Origin: Lewinella sp. W8
GTDB lineage: Bacteria; Bacteroidota; Bacteroidia; Chitinophagales; Saprospiraceae
Direction: 5' to 3'
DNA length: 64,000 nucleotides
Assembly: GCF_004375085.3 (NCBI RefSeq)
Contig: NZ_SNAQ03000024.1
Coordinates: 1-64,000, forward strand
A program made the translations under genes and the position numbers. Shown piece after piece: positions 1 through 8,129 of this stretch (its first letter is position 1; each line of letters starts with the position of its first letter). Below the pieces are notes generated by a model that had not been told where the DNA came from, searched no databases, and was given only the letters and a program-made list of their open reading frames with translations.

Positions 1-15
1 GAGCCTGGGACCGTC

Positions 16-79
16 CTTTCCACATTCTCCGCGCCGAAATAAATCCCCGAAGGGGTTTCTTGCGGGAGAATGTGGAAAG
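16..79. repeat. Long imperfect inverted repeat with nested hairpin
   Basis: The arms around 16-32 and 62-79 (CTTTCCACATTCTCC and its complement) pair with one bulged base. Inside them a second small stem, CCCC-gaa-GGGG, can form. No T-tract follows on either strand, so a simple intrinsic terminator is not supported. It lies downstream of the porT stop. Function unknown; it could be a structured 3' end or a dispersed palindromic element. Confidence 0.5.
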
Positions 80-151
80 CACTCAGGAATAACTTTTAAC
101 CAGACACAGTTTATTGAACTATCCCTATTGCCCATACAGCTTCCCCTGTAC

Positions 152-266
152 ACTAAAAGACTAAACCACCAACAGTCTAAAAGACTAACAGTCCAACAGA
201 CTAAACTACTAACAGTCTAAAAGACCAACAGACTAAAAGACTAAAAGACTAACAGTCCAACAGACC
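152..266. repeat. Degenerate AGTCTAA/AGACTAA tandem repeat
   Basis: About 115 bp are made of variants of CTAAAAGACTAACAGTC, with words such as AGTCTAAAAGACT that are small palindromes. The tract starts right after the porT stop codon and codes for nothing convincing. Similar short-word spacers are common between Bacteroidota genes. On the porT transcript the tract would be U-rich, so it may act in 3'-end formation, which is inference. Confidence 0.75.
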
Positions 267-269
267 ACC

Positions 270-1016
270 CTACCCTTCAAAGTGGAAGCTCAGCGTAAAG
301 GTGCGGCTTAACACTTTCTCCAGGACCGTGCTCTGGGGCAGGTTGGGATTGAACAACAAGGTGTTGCCGATGCCGTGACTGATCTTGAATTCTGGCGACC
401 AGATGAAGTAGGGAAAGAAAATCTGGATTCCCGCACCGTATTCGATCTGAAAATCGTGGGGACTGATCCGGACAAGATTTTCCGCCTGCCGGGTTCTGGA
501 CTCACTGGCCACGTCAAAGCTGTACTTCACTCCCGCAATCAGGAACAGCCGTTTATCCCGGTAGGGAGCCGACTTGTAACGAAACTGGAAGGGCAATTCG
601 ACGAAGACGGACTCCACTTTTTCCTGGCTCTGCCGCGTGAAGCGTGCGTTCTCGGTGTAGTTCAGGTTCCGCTCCGCGAAACTGAATCCCGGCATGAAGC
701 GAAAGTCGAAATACTTGCCAATTTTGAGGTTGGTGACGATGTTCAGGTTGAAGCCGGGGCCCGCCAGACTTTTCACCGCCGTGATGCTGTCGGAAAAAAT
801 AAATTCTTCACTGCGGTAGGGCGTGTACCGACTGGAATTGAAACCCAGGGTCAGGCCGAAGTAGTAGGGCTTGGATTGAAAATCGTAAAAGTTGTAGTTG
901 TTGCCGCCGGTGAATTGCGCGTTGGCGCCGAGGGAACAACCCAAAATCAGGGTCAGCGTCAGGAGGATTTGACGGCCGTGTAGATGGAGGCGATTCCGAA
1001 GGTAAGAGGTTGACAT
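270..1016 (-). CDS. porT: PorT-family outer-membrane beta-barrel protein
   Basis: A 248-residue protein with an N-terminal signal peptide (hydrophobic stretch about residues 17-30, cleavage after GANAQ) followed by beta-rich, aromatic-terminated strands typical of a small outer-membrane barrel. Length and pattern fit the PorT family. PorT is a component of the type IX secretion/gliding machinery of Bacteroidota, and its gene commonly sits directly after ubiE, as here. The ATG start at 1016 lies 58 bp inside the 3' end of ubiE, so the two are probably cotranscribed and translationally linked. The family call rests on length, signal peptide, barrel pattern and synteny. A generic PorT-like barrel protein unrelated to secretion is possible. 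Confidence 0.75.
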   Translation of the reverse strand: MSTSYLRNRLHLHGRQILLTLTLILGCSLGANAQFTGGNNYNFYDFQSKPYYFGLTLGFNSSRYTPYRSEEFIFSDSITAVKSLAGPGFNLNIVTNLKIGKYFDFRFMPGFSFAERNLNYTENARFTRQSQEKVESVFVELPFQFRYKSAPYRDKRLFLIAGVKYSFDVASESRTRQAENLVRISPHDFQIEYGAGIQIFFPYFIWSPEFKISHGIGNTLLFNPNLPQSTVLEKVLSRTFTLSFHFEG

Positions 1017-1702
1017 TCAGCTTGTTTATACCCCACGCGCTGTAAAATATCGGTGAAGGCCGTTCCGCTCGGAAAGGCCTGCACGCTCTCAAATAGGTAG
1101 GCGTAGGCTCGGGGATCTTTGGATTGTAAACGACCAATCAGCGGCATAATTTTACCGAAGTACAAATTAAAGCCCCAGCGGATCGGCGCAAAGGTAATAC
1201 GGCTGAATTCCAGAATGACAATTTTCCCTCCGGGCCGAAGTACCCGCAGCATTTCCCCCAGCCCTTGCTCCAGGTTTTCAAAGTTTCTCACCCCAAAGGC
1301 CACGGTGACCGCATCGAAGGAGTTATCCGGAAAGGGCAAGGCTTCGCTGTCGCCCTGCTGGAGGACAATGCGGTCATCCAACCCGGCTTTGGTCACCTTC
1401 TGCCGGCCCACCGCCAGCATCCCTTCGCTCAGGTCCAGACCGGTGATGTGCTCCACTTCCGTACGCTTTGCCGTTTGGATCGCCACGTCCGCCGTACCCG
1501 TGGCCACGTCGAGTATTTTCCGGTGTTTCTCGGGGTCCAACTCCGCAATCATCTTCTTGCGCCACAGCGTGTCCACGCGGAGCGAGGTACTGCGATTGAG
1601 CAAATCGTACGTGGGGGCGATGGCGTCAAACATTCGTCCCACTTCTTCCTTCTTGGAGCTTGATTCTCCGTAGGGTTTCACTACTTTTTCCGTTTCAGCC
1701 AT
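959..1702 (-). CDS. ubiE: Demethylmenaquinone methyltransferase UbiE/MenG
   Basis: A 247-residue class I SAM-dependent methyltransferase. Motif I is seen as DVATGTADVA (about residues 65-74), followed by GLDLSEGML, and the family signatures ERMFDAIAPTYDLLN-like N-terminus and VTVAFGVRNFENL are clear. It methylates demethylmenaquinone in the last step of menaquinone synthesis; menaquinone is the usual respiratory quinone of Bacteroidota. It diverges from gyrA and overlaps porT by 58 bp at its 3' end. The C-terminus is full length. One copy of the dispersed GCACCTGCG element lies about 105 nt upstream and points toward this gene. Confidence 0.95.
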   Translation of the reverse strand: MAETEKVVKPYGESSSKKEEVGRMFDAIAPTYDLLNRSTSLRVDTLWRKKMIAELDPEKHRKILDVATGTADVAIQTAKRTEVEHITGLDLSEGMLAVGRQKVTKAGLDDRIVLQQGDSEALPFPDNSFDAVTVAFGVRNFENLEQGLGEMLRVLRPGGKIVILEFSRITFAPIRWGFNLYFGKIMPLIGRLQSKDPRAYAYLFESVQAFPSGTAFTDILQRVGYKQAECQPLTFGIASIYTAVKSS

Positions 1703-2009
1703 AGGCTTAAAGAACCCCCGAAAAAGGCTTTGGTTCAGCTATATTTTGCCAGCAAAATTCACTACCTTCGCGGGAGGCTCCGATGGGGCTGATTAGTAGC
1801 GTTTTTGGGCGCTCACCGCAGGTGCAAAGTTTTTTCTCTACGCACCATTTATTTCGGCTTTTATCCCAACGTGGCCGGTCGGAATAATTTGGCACCTGCG
1901 TGCATCGCCCAACTGCGATCCGGTGGTTTTACCCACCGAAAATCCAGGTGCACGGGAAGCGTGTCGTATCCTTTACACCTGGCTTATTACTTGTACCAGA
2001 TAACAGATT
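1703..2009. promoter_or_regulatory. Divergent ubiE-gyrA spacer with two dispersed elements
   Basis: This 307-bp spacer should carry promoters for both flanking genes. It holds two copies of the dispersed element: 1807-1829 reading toward ubiE (CTTTGCACCTGCGG) and 1888-1910 reading toward gyrA (TTTGGCACCTGCGTGC). Each lies about 100 nt from its gene. The TTTG preceding GCACC resembles the TTTG half of the Bacteroidota -7 box, so the element may mark transcription starts; that is inference. Short reading frames here show no family features and are not called. Confidence 0.45.
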
Positions 2010-4574
2010 ATGCCAGACAGTCAAAGGATTATTCCGGTCAACATTGAAGACCAGATGAAATCCGCCTACATCGACTATTCGATGTCGGTCATCGTCAGCC
2101 GGGCACTGCCCGACGTGCGCGACGGCCTGAAGCCCGTGCACCGCCGGGTGCTTTTCGGAATGGATGAACTCTCGCTGAGTTTCCGAAGCGCCCACAAAAA
2201 ATCCGCCCGTATCGTCGGGGAAGTTCTCGGTAAGTATCACCCCCACGGTGATTCCTCCGTGTATGACACCATGGTGCGGATGGCCCAGGACTGGAGCCTC
2301 CGCTACCCGCTCGTCGACGGACAGGGCAACTTCGGCTCCATGGACGGGGACTCCCCCGCCGCCATGCGGTATACGGAGGCCCGTCTGCAACGGATTTCTG
2401 ACGAAATCCTCGGGGATCTCGACAAAGACACCGTTGACTTTCAGCTGAACTTCGACGACACCCTCAAGGAACCTACCGTTCTGCCCACCAAAATCCCCAA
2501 CCTCCTGGTCAACGGAGCTTCGGGCATCGCCGTGGGTATGGCCACCAACATGATGCCCCACAACCTCACCGAGGTCGTCGACGGCATCATCGCCACCGTA
2601 GACAAGCCCGAGATCACCATTGATGAACTGATGCAGTTCATCAAGGCCCCCGACTTCCCCACCGGGGGAATCATCTACGGGGTGGACGGCGTCCGGGAAG
2701 CCTTCCATACCGGTCGGGGCCGCGTGGTCCTGCGCGGACGGGCCGAAATTAAGGTGGACGACAATGATCGGGAGTCCATCATCATCAGTGAGATTCCCTT
2801 TCAGGTCAATAAGGCCGTGCTGGTGGCCAAGATCGCCGAACTGGCCAACGAAGGCAAAATCACCGGCATCAGCGACGTCCGCGACGAATCGGACCGCGAT
2901 GGTCTGCGTATCGTCATTGAGATCAAGCGCGACGCCATGGCCAGCATCGTGCTGAGCTACCTCTACAAATATACCCCCCTGCAAACCAGTTACGGGGTGA
3001 ACAACGTGGCCCTCGTTGGCGGCCGTCCGATGACCCTCAACCTGAAGGATATGGTGGAGGAATTCATCACCTTCCGCCTCGAAGTCATTCAGCGACGGAC
3101 CCGCTACGAACTGAACAAGGCCCTCGCCCGGGCCCACATCCTGATCGGCCTGCTGGTGGCGCTGGATTACCTCGACGAGGTCATTGCCCTCATTCGGGCC
3201 AGCAGCACCCCGGACGACGCCAGAGAGGGACTGATGAACGGCGACTTTATCGACGACAAGGACGCCTTCTGGGCCAAGTTCAAGGACCTGGTGGAAGAAG
3301 CACAGACCGAAGAACTGGTGGTGCTCCCGGGTAAGGTACTCAGCGAGCAGCAGGCCCGGGCTATCCTGGAAATGCGTCTGCAGAAGCTTACCGGCCTGGA
3401 ACTGGATAAGATTCGGGAGGAATACGCCGAAATCCGCGAACTGATCGACAGCTTGCGGGCGATTCTGGAAAGTGAGACCCTCCAACGCAACATCGTTAAG
3501 GAAGAACTCACGGAAGTAAAGCAGCGATACGGAGACGAACGCCGCTCCGAAATCAGCCTGGATACGGCCGACATTTCGATTACGGACATGATTCCCGACG
3601 AAGATGTCGTCGTTACCATCAGTAAACTGGGCTACATCAAGCGGACGCCGGTAGATGAATACCGGACCCAAACCCGGGGCGGGCGGGGAAGTCGCGGGTC
3701 AAAAACCCGCAACGAAGATTTTGTCGAGCACCTCTTCATCGCCAGTAACCATAACTATCTCCTGCTCTTTACCGAACAGGGGCGTTGCCACTGGCTCCGG
3801 ATCTACGAAATTCCCGAAGCGAGCAAACAGAGTGCCGGTCGGGTCATCCAGAACATCCTGGCCCTGCCCAAGGAAGACAAGATTCGTGCCTACATCAGCG
3901 TGGCGGACCTGACGGATGAGGAATTCCTCAACGAGCACTCCATCATCTTTGCGACCAAGAAGGGCGTCGTTAAGAAGACCAGCCTGGAGGCCTACAGCCG
4001 TCCGAGATCCAACGGCATCAACGCCATTACGATCAACGACGGCGATCAGCTGATCGAAGCGCGTCTGACGAACGGCAGCAGCCACGTATTCCTGGCCACC
4101 CGGAAAGGGCAGGCCATCCACTTCGAGGAAAGTACCGTCCGTAACATGGGACGGACGGCCGCCGGAGTACGGGGAATTACCCTGAACGGAGAGGATGACG
4201 AAGTAGTTGGCATGGTCACGCTCGATCACGAGCTGGATGCTGATAAAACCATTCTCGTCGTCAGCGAACAAGGAATGGGCAAACGCTCCGACTGGTCAGA
4301 ATACCGGATCACCAACCGCGGTGGTAAGGGCGTCCGCACCATGCAGGTAACCGACAAAACGGGCATGCTCGTGAGCCTCAAGGCCGTTAGTGATGACGAT
4401 GATCTGATGATCACGAACCGCTCCGGCATCGTAATCCGAATGTCCATGGATAACCTCCGGGTTATGGGCCGTTCCACCCAGGGCGTACGCCTTATTAAAC
4501 TGGAGAAAAAGGATGCTATCGCCGACGTTGCCGTCGTAAGAATCGAGGAAGACGAAGAAGGCGAAGAGGAATAA
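2010..4574 (+). CDS. gyrA: DNA gyrase subunit A
   Basis: 854 residues, full length. The breakage-reunion domain has the catalytic Tyr121 in [10 protein letters not shown]. The quinolone-resistance region reads [13 protein letters not shown], with Ser82 and Asp86 at the positions of E. coli Ser83 and Asp87, that is the unmutated state. A degenerate GyrA box, QTRGGRG, at about residues 553-559 opens the C-terminal beta-pinwheel, and the tail is strongly acidic, ending DEEGEEE. The ATG at 2010 gives the expected N-terminus ([20 protein letters not shown]). The enzyme introduces negative supercoils with GyrB. No gyrB is in the window. Confidence 0.98.
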   Translation: MPDSQRIIPVNIEDQMKSAYIDYSMSVIVSRALPDVRDGLKPVHRRVLFGMDELSLSFRSAHKKSARIVGEVLGKYHPHGDSSVYDTMVRMAQDWSLRYPLVDGQGNFGSMDGDSPAAMRYTEARLQRISDEILGDLDKDTVDFQLNFDDTLKEPTVLPTKIPNLLVNGASGIAVGMATNMMPHNLTEVVDGIIATVDKPEITIDELMQFIKAPDFPTGGIIYGVDGVREAFHTGRGRVVLRGRAEIKVDDNDRESIIISEIPFQVNKAVLVAKIAELANEGKITGISDVRDESDRDGLRIVIEIKRDAMASIVLSYLYKYTPLQTSYGVNNVALVGGRPMTLNLKDMVEEFITFRLEVIQRRTRYELNKALARAHILIGLLVALDYLDEVIALIRASSTPDDAREGLMNGDFIDDKDAFWAKFKDLVEEAQTEELVVLPGKVLSEQQARAILEMRLQKLTGLELDKIREEYAEIRELIDSLRAILESETLQRNIVKEELTEVKQRYGDERRSEISLDTADISITDMIPDEDVVVTISKLGYIKRTPVDEYRTQTRGGRGSRGSKTRNEDFVEHLFIASNHNYLLLFTEQGRCHWLRIYEIPEASKQSAGRVIQNILALPKEDKIRAYISVADLTDEEFLNEHSIIFATKKGVVKKTSLEAYSRPRSNGINAITINDGDQLIEARLTNGSSHVFLATRKGQAIHFEESTVRNMGRTAAGVRGITLNGEDDEVVGMVTLDHELDADKTILVVSEQGMGKRSDWSEYRITNRGGKGVRTMQVTDKTGMLVSLKAVSDDDDLMITNRSGIVIRMSMDNLRVMGRSTQGVRLIKLEKKDAIADVAVVRIEEDEEGEEE

Positions 4575-4703
4575 TCCCTTTTCTTTTAGGATAGTATTAA
4601 CGATCATTGCAGCTGCAATTAACGTTTTAACCGTAACCCTGGGCGACATTTGTCGTCTAATTGGGTGTTCACTCAACAGAAAAACCAACCACAATATCAA
4701 GTC

Positions 4704-6026
4704 ATGCGCAAATTACTCTTAGGCATGTTCCTGTTGCTTTTCACCGCCACGTCCCTCATGGCACAAAGCGGAGAAGACGCATTCAAGGCCGCAAAAAAAG
4801 CGATTGACGCTTACAATCTAAACAACGATGCTGCCAAGCTGACCGAAGCCGTTGACATGGCTGAGAAGGCCATTGACAGCGACGCCGTACAGGCCGATCC
4901 GAAAATGATGCTGAAGCTTGGAGACATCTACGCTGCCGCCATCAATACCTACGTCATCAACCGCAGCACCGGTCTGAGCGACGAGCGCTTCACCGACAAT
5001 GCCGCCATCAAGGGGGCAAAAGCCTATATGGCCTCTTTCGATGCTTCCGAAAAGAAGGGTGACCAAAAGAAGGCCCTGAAGGGACTTTCCGAGCTCCAGG
5101 GCAACATCACTAACCAGGGCATTTACGCCATTCAGGACAAGGACTTTGCGGACGCCCTCGAAGCCTTCGAAACCAGCATTATGGCCCATGACTTCCTCAC
5201 CAGCAATGGTGGTGAGTCTACCATGACGCCCGACAAACTGAACGACGATCGCTACTACGCCGGTTTGTCCGCCGTTCTGCTCGAAAAATTCGACGCCGCT
5301 GAGCCCATGTTCCTGGCGCTCCGCGAGGCCGGCTACGATGACTCCGGTGTCTACGACGGTCTCTTCAAAGTTTACTCCGGTAAGGGTGACCTCGACACCG
5401 CCGCCAAGTACCTGGCGGAAGGTCGGGCCAAGTACCCCGAGGAGTCCGGTCTGCTCTTTAACGAAATCAACCTCTACATCGAGCAGAACAAACTGAGCGA
5501 ACTGATCGAAAAGTTGGAGGAAGGTATCACGGCCGAGCCAGATAACCCATCACTCTACATCGTCCTCGGTCAGACCTTCGAAAAGCTCTACACCACCGAG
5601 ACCGAAGCTGGCAACGCTGAAAAGGCAGCAGAATACTTCGAGAAAGCCCAGTCCACCTACGCCCGCGGACTGGAGCAGGATAAGGACAACGCCAAGCTGA
5701 TCTACGCTACCGGCCTGTTGATCTACAACCGCGGTGCGGCCATGTCTCAGGAACTCGTTGAACTCGGTAACGACTTCTCCAAGGAAGGACAGCGCAAGTA
5801 CGAAGCCCTGAAGACGAAAGTCGACGCTGAGTTCGAAAAGGCACTCCCCTACTTCCAGAAGGCAGAGATGTCTGATCCCAGCGACATGAGTACCCTCATC
5901 GCCCTCAAGGAGATGTACGCCCGTAACGACGAGTACGAAATCTCCAACGAATTCAAGGCCCGTATCGAAAAAGTACAGGCTGGCGAAACGATTGAAAAAT
6001 CCTACTTTAAGGAAAAGGGCATGTAA
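4704..6026 (+). CDS. Exported tetratricopeptide-repeat protein
   Basis: 440 residues from the ATG at 4704; an upstream TTG at 4650 is in frame but would put an unlikely 18-residue tail before a clean signal peptide (MRKLLLGMFLLLFTATSLMAQ). The mature protein is almost wholly helical with TPR-like pairs, for example around residues 165-330 (AAEPMFLALREAGYDD, PSLYIVLGQTFEKLY). It lies 129 bp after gyrA and ends at a strong terminator shared with the convergent radical-SAM gene. TPR proteins of this type are periplasmic or outer-membrane-associated scaffolds; the partner is unknown. Bacteroidota homologues are usually annotated only as TPR protein. Confidence 0.85.
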   Translation: MRKLLLGMFLLLFTATSLMAQSGEDAFKAAKKAIDAYNLNNDAAKLTEAVDMAEKAIDSDAVQADPKMMLKLGDIYAAAINTYVINRSTGLSDERFTDNAAIKGAKAYMASFDASEKKGDQKKALKGLSELQGNITNQGIYAIQDKDFADALEAFETSIMAHDFLTSNGGESTMTPDKLNDDRYYAGLSAVLLEKFDAAEPMFLALREAGYDDSGVYDGLFKVYSGKGDLDTAAKYLAEGRAKYPEESGLLFNEINLYIEQNKLSELIEKLEEGITAEPDNPSLYIVLGQTFEKLYTTETEAGNAEKAAEYFEKAQSTYARGLEQDKDNAKLIYATGLLIYNRGAAMSQELVELGNDFSKEGQRKYEALKTKVDAEFEKALPYFQKAEMSDPSDMSTLIALKEMYARNDEYEISNEFKARIEKVQAGETIEKSYFKEKGM

Positions 6027-6053
6027 GCCTACCTTCCTGAGGTAAACTCCAAA

Positions 6054-6095
6054 AAAGCGGCATCGAGAAATTCTCGGTGCCGCTTTCTTCTTTTA
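6054..6095. terminator. Bidirectional intrinsic terminator between convergent genes
   Basis: A 15-bp stem (AAAGCGGCATCGAGA pairing with its complement, one G-T wobble, 3-nt loop) is followed by TTTCTTCTTTT on the plus strand and by TTTTTT on the minus strand. It therefore can end both the TPR gene and the radical-SAM gene, whose stop codon overlaps its edge. Confidence 0.85.
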
Positions 6096-7358
6096 CCCAA
6101 ACAAGCTTAATTGGTTACTCCGGGCGTGCCGGCCTCCCCCACCCCGTTCGTGGAGAATTCTCTCCCGAACGATGCCCGGGTCAAAACCCAGCTGCCGGAA
6201 GTCCTTATCCGCGCTGATCAGGAAATACTGCGCCCGTTTCCAGACGATGCCAATCTTTCGCAAATGCTCTCTCCGCAGCGGTCGAAATTTCCGGGCCTGC
6301 ACAATCTTTCGCGCACTCTTCGTCCCTACTCCGGGTATTCTCAGGATCATTTCCAGGGGCGCGCGGTTGACGTCCACGGGAAACTTCTCCGGGTTACGCA
6401 GTGCGTAGGCCAGTTTAGGATCGACGTCCGGGTCCAGCATGGGATTAGTGGCGTCAACGATCTCATCGGCCCGGAAGCCGTAGAACCGCATCAGCCAGTC
6501 GGCCTGATACAGGCGGTTTTCCCGCCGCAGCGGCGGGGCACTCAGCGAAGGAAGCCGGTTGTCTTCGCTGATCGGAACGTAGCCGCTGTAGTAGACCCGC
6601 TTAAGCGCCTGGTCCTGATACAGATTTGCGGCCAGGGAAAGAATGTCCTTATCCGTTTCCGGACTGGCGCCGATCACCATCTGGGTAGATTGCCCGGCCG
6701 GAACAAAGTTTGGGGTAAACTTACTCTTCACCAGGGCACGCTTTTCCTCCCGGTATCCCTCAATGGATTCTTTGAGGTAGTTCATGGGCTGGTAGACGTC
6801 ACGGTAATTCTTTTCCGGAGCAACTTTCTGTAGGCTACGCTCGCTGGGCATTTCCAGATTTACGCTCAGTCGGTCGGCGTACAGACCCGCTTCGTGCACG
6901 AGTTCGTCGCTCGCCCCCGGGATGGCTTTAAGGTGAATGTAGCCGTTGAACTTATGCTCCGTCCGGAGCTTCTTGGCGATTCGCACCAGACGTTCCATCG
7001 TGTAGTCGGCGCTCTTGAAGATCCCCGAGCTTAGGAACAGCCCCTCGATGTAGTTCCGCTTGTAAAAATTAATGGTCAAATCCACCACCTCCTGCACGGT
7101 GAAGGCTGCCCTTTTGACGTCATTGCTCTTACGGCTTACGCAGTAGGCGCAGTCAAAAATACAGTGATTGGTCAGCAAAATTTTCAGCAGGGAAACGCAA
7201 CGCCCGTCCTGGGTGTAGGTATGGCAAATCCCCATTCCCGTGGCGTTACCCAGCCCGTCGGGCGTATTTTTACGTTTGCTTCCGCTGCTACTACAGGATA
7301 CGTCGTATTTAGCAGCGTCCGCCAGAATTGATAGTTTTTCGGTAATGCGATTACTCAT
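6093..7358 (-). CDS. Putative DNA modification/repair radical SAM protein
   Basis: 421 residues from the ATG at 7358. The radical-SAM 4Fe-4S cluster ligands are C66-x3-C70-x2-C73 in NHCIFDCAYCVSRKSNDVKR. The C-terminal quarter has a helix-hairpin-helix DNA-binding motif (DVNRAPLEMILRIPGVGTKS, then ARKIVQAR). This combination matches the family annotated as putative DNA modification/repair radical SAM protein. In many genomes that family sits beside a UDG/DUF4130-type DNA metabolism protein; neither neighbour here is one. The reaction is not known. The gene is divergent from, and overlaps by 14 bp, the DUF2490 gene if the latter starts at 7345. Confidence 0.88.
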   Translation of the reverse strand: MSNRITEKLSILADAAKYDVSCSSSGSKRKNTPDGLGNATGMGICHTYTQDGRCVSLLKILLTNHCIFDCAYCVSRKSNDVKRAAFTVQEVVDLTINFYKRNYIEGLFLSSGIFKSADYTMERLVRIAKKLRTEHKFNGYIHLKAIPGASDELVHEAGLYADRLSVNLEMPSERSLQKVAPEKNYRDVYQPMNYLKESIEGYREEKRALVKSKFTPNFVPAGQSTQMVIGASPETDKDILSLAANLYQDQALKRVYYSGYVPISEDNRLPSLSAPPLRRENRLYQADWLMRFYGFRADEIVDATNPMLDPDVDPKLAYALRNPEKFPVDVNRAPLEMILRIPGVGTKSARKIVQARKFRPLRREHLRKIGIVWKRAQYFLISADKDFRQLGFDPGIVRERILHERGGGGRHARSNQLSLFG

Positions 7359-8106
7359 ACCCAAAAGTACGGAATTGTTTCATAAATTTATAAAAATACA
7401 ATTATTGTGTTTGGTTAATTTCACCCTTCTTTGGGGTTTGCCGCAAGTAACCCAAGCGCAGTCGCAGTCCGCTCAGACCGCCCTGTGGAGTGGACTCGCG
7501 GTGGAAAAGGAAGTCAACAGCCGCTGGGCCTACCAGGGAGAAATCGAATGGCGAAGCAATCTGGAAACCGGCGCCATCCCTACCTATTTGTTTAATCTGA
7601 GTACCAGTTGGGAGGCCATCCCGGGAGGAAACATCTCCCCCGGCATTCGCTACGAAGTGGACGATGACGGCGGAGGGGCCGAAATCAGGTTATTGACGGA
7701 CCTGAATTACAGCCGCCCCTTCGGGCAGAGCCGATTTGGTTACGAAAACAGGATTCGGGTACAGCGCGACATTCTACTGGACGGCGGCGATCCGCAAACG
7801 GCCTTTCGCATTCGTCCGGGAGCCTACTTCTCCCCCGCCGGCAATTGGAAAATTACTCTGGAAAGCGAGCTCCGTTACCGGTTCGATCTGGGCTACGTCA
7901 ATCGCATGCGCTACACGGTCGCCCTCGACCATGATTTCTCGGAAGCCCTCGCCCTTGATCTCTTTTTTCGCATCGAAGACCGATACGTAGAAAATGCCCT
8001 GACGCGTTCCCAGAACATCATCGGGATTTATCTCGCCTATCACCTCCCCAACGGTAAGGAGCAGGACTTTCCTCCCCGCCGTCCGTTCGGCAGACAATAC
8101 AACTAG
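7345..8106 (+). CDS. DUF2490 family beta-barrel protein
   Basis: About 253 residues with a hydrophobic signal region (LLCLVNFTLLWGLPQVTQAQ) and a body of alternating beta strands with conserved aromatic/charged pattern (EIEWRSN, IRYEVDD, RIRVQRD, FFRIEDRY). This fits the DUF2490 family, predicted outer-membrane barrels common in Bacteroidota. The start is uncertain: ATG 7345 gives a 38-residue leader and overlaps the divergent radical-SAM start by 14 bp; a TTG near 7375 would give a more normal signal peptide. The stop lies 23 bp before the ATG of pbpC, so the two are probably one transcript. Role unknown. Confidence 0.75.
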   Translation: MRLLIPKSTELFHKFIKIQLLCLVNFTLLWGLPQVTQAQSQSAQTALWSGLAVEKEVNSRWAYQGEIEWRSNLETGAIPTYLFNLSTSWEAIPGGNISPGIRYEVDDDGGGAEIRLLTDLNYSRPFGQSRFGYENRIRVQRDILLDGGDPQTAFRIRPGAYFSPAGNWKITLESELRYRFDLGYVNRMRYTVALDHDFSEALALDLFFRIEDRYVENALTRSQNIIGIYLAYHLPNGKEQDFPPRRPFGRQYN

Positions 8107-8129
8107 CAACCTTGGCTACGAAAAAAATC

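Noticed and set aside
1929..3671. 580-codon open frame antisense to gyrA
   Set aside because: gyrA on the other strand is unmistakable; the antisense frame is open because of strong GC third-position bias and shows no family features.
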